Below are positions 63,709-64,000 of a stretch of DNA of 64,000 bases, piece after piece; position 1 is the stretch's first letter, and each line of letters starts with the position of its first letter. A model generated the notes under the pieces. That model worked only from the letters and a program-made list of their open reading frames with translations. It made no database searches and was not told where the DNA came from. This DNA comes from Clostridium fallax (GTDB lineage Bacteria; Bacillota; Clostridia; Clostridiales; Clostridiaceae), in the NCBI RefSeq assembly GCF_900129365.1, contig NZ_FQVM01000008.1, positions 1-64,000 of the forward strand, read 5' to 3'. The position numbers and the translations under genes are program-made.

Positions 63709-64000
63709 TTAATTTAATTGAATTTGTTTTATTATATTAGGTAAAGCTTCTATTATATCTGTTGCACTTACTGAAAATCTTTCTTTAGACAATACTTCTC
63801 CTGCATAGCCATGTACAAAAGCTGCTATACTAGTTGCTTTCAATAAATCACATTTTTGAGCAATGAAAGATGCTATTATTCCTGTTAAGCAATCCCCCAT
63901 ACCTCCTGATGCCATTGAACTATTTCCTGTAGGATTTATATAGGTACTTTCACCATCTGTAATTACAGTATTATAACCTTTAAGAAGTACAATTATCTTG
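63709..64000 (-). CDS. nnrD: ADP-dependent NAD(P)H-hydrate dehydratase (nnrD), 3' part
   Basis: Only the C-terminal part is present; the gene enters the window at 64000. Reading in frame gives KIIVLLKGYNTVITDGE, then NSSMASGGMGDCLTGII, the ADP-binding YjeF C-terminal signature (GMGDVLTG). It repairs damaged NADH/NADPH hydrates. In clostridia the preceding gene order is acpS-nnr, and it is followed by gerS and alr as here. Confidence 0.9.
   Translation of the reverse strand, partial: KIIVLLKGYNTVITDGESTYINPTGNSSMASGGMGDCLTGIIASFIAQKCDLLKATSIAAFVHGYAGEVLSKERFSVSATDIIEALPNIIKQIQLN

Overview
The window is chromosomal DNA from a very AT-rich, Gram-positive, spore-forming anaerobe, most probably a Clostridium sensu stricto (cluster I) species. 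Pointers are the strong AGGAGG-type ribosome binding sites, rubrerythrin, the TM1266-type hydrogenase regulator, a GerS-like germination protein, and the clostridial gene clusters murB-rapZ-yvcK-whiA and ftsE-ftsX-ctpA. The species cannot be fixed from the sequence alone. No rRNA, tRNA, insertion sequence, prophage or CRISPR array was seen. From 6.6 kb to the end every recognised gene lies on the minus strand, as expected for one replichore arm.

Layout. 0-6.6 kb: a tetR gene divergent from a HAAS/DUF1700-DUF4097 pair, a dicarboxylate/amino-acid symporter, a nucleotide pyrophosphatase-like enzyme and rubrerythrin. 6.6-16.7 kb: TraX-like acyltransferase, MATE transporter plus ArsC-like protein, TM1266 regulator, DUF47-Pit phosphate uptake, a fluoride-resistance unit (fluoride riboswitch, crcB, DUF190), a LacI regulator, a DUF134/NifX-like metal-protein pair, an orphan PTS IIA-like protein and MscL. 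16.8-27.5 kb: class I ribonucleotide reductase (nrdAB) behind two NrdR boxes, a broken zinc-ribbon membrane protein gene, a YitT protein, an SDR oxidoreductase, two RNA-modification enzymes and a DUF1540 protein. 27.7-37.3 kb: a chemoreceptor, then dnaE, pfkA and pyk. 37.4-46.9 kb: two cell-envelope and repair clusters, murB-rapZ-yvcK-whiA and FHA-ftsW/rodA-PBP-uvrC. 47-58.6 kb: uvrB and uvrA, ftsE-ftsX-ctpA-PDZ, and two adjacent YitT genes. 59-64 kb: split transketolase, mazF with a MazE-like antitoxin, alr, a gerS-like gene and the 3' end of nnrD.

The most informative control elements are: a fluoride riboswitch with an overlapping terminator; a hairpin separating the Shine-Dalgarno sequence of the DUF190 gene from its start codon; paired NrdR boxes 31 bp apart; a LexA box at the uvrA promoter; a sigma-A promoter enclosed in an inverted repeat ahead of the DUF134 gene; and a cluster of DnaA-box-like sequences ahead of dnaE. 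Coding oddities are: a LacF-like PTS IIA whose phospho-acceptor histidine is Ser78; uvrC apparently starting at ATT; a double-frameshifted zinc-ribbon gene; and a MazE-like antitoxin without a recognisable ribbon-helix-helix. I saw no wholly new multi-gene system; the window is mainly core genome with interesting regulation.
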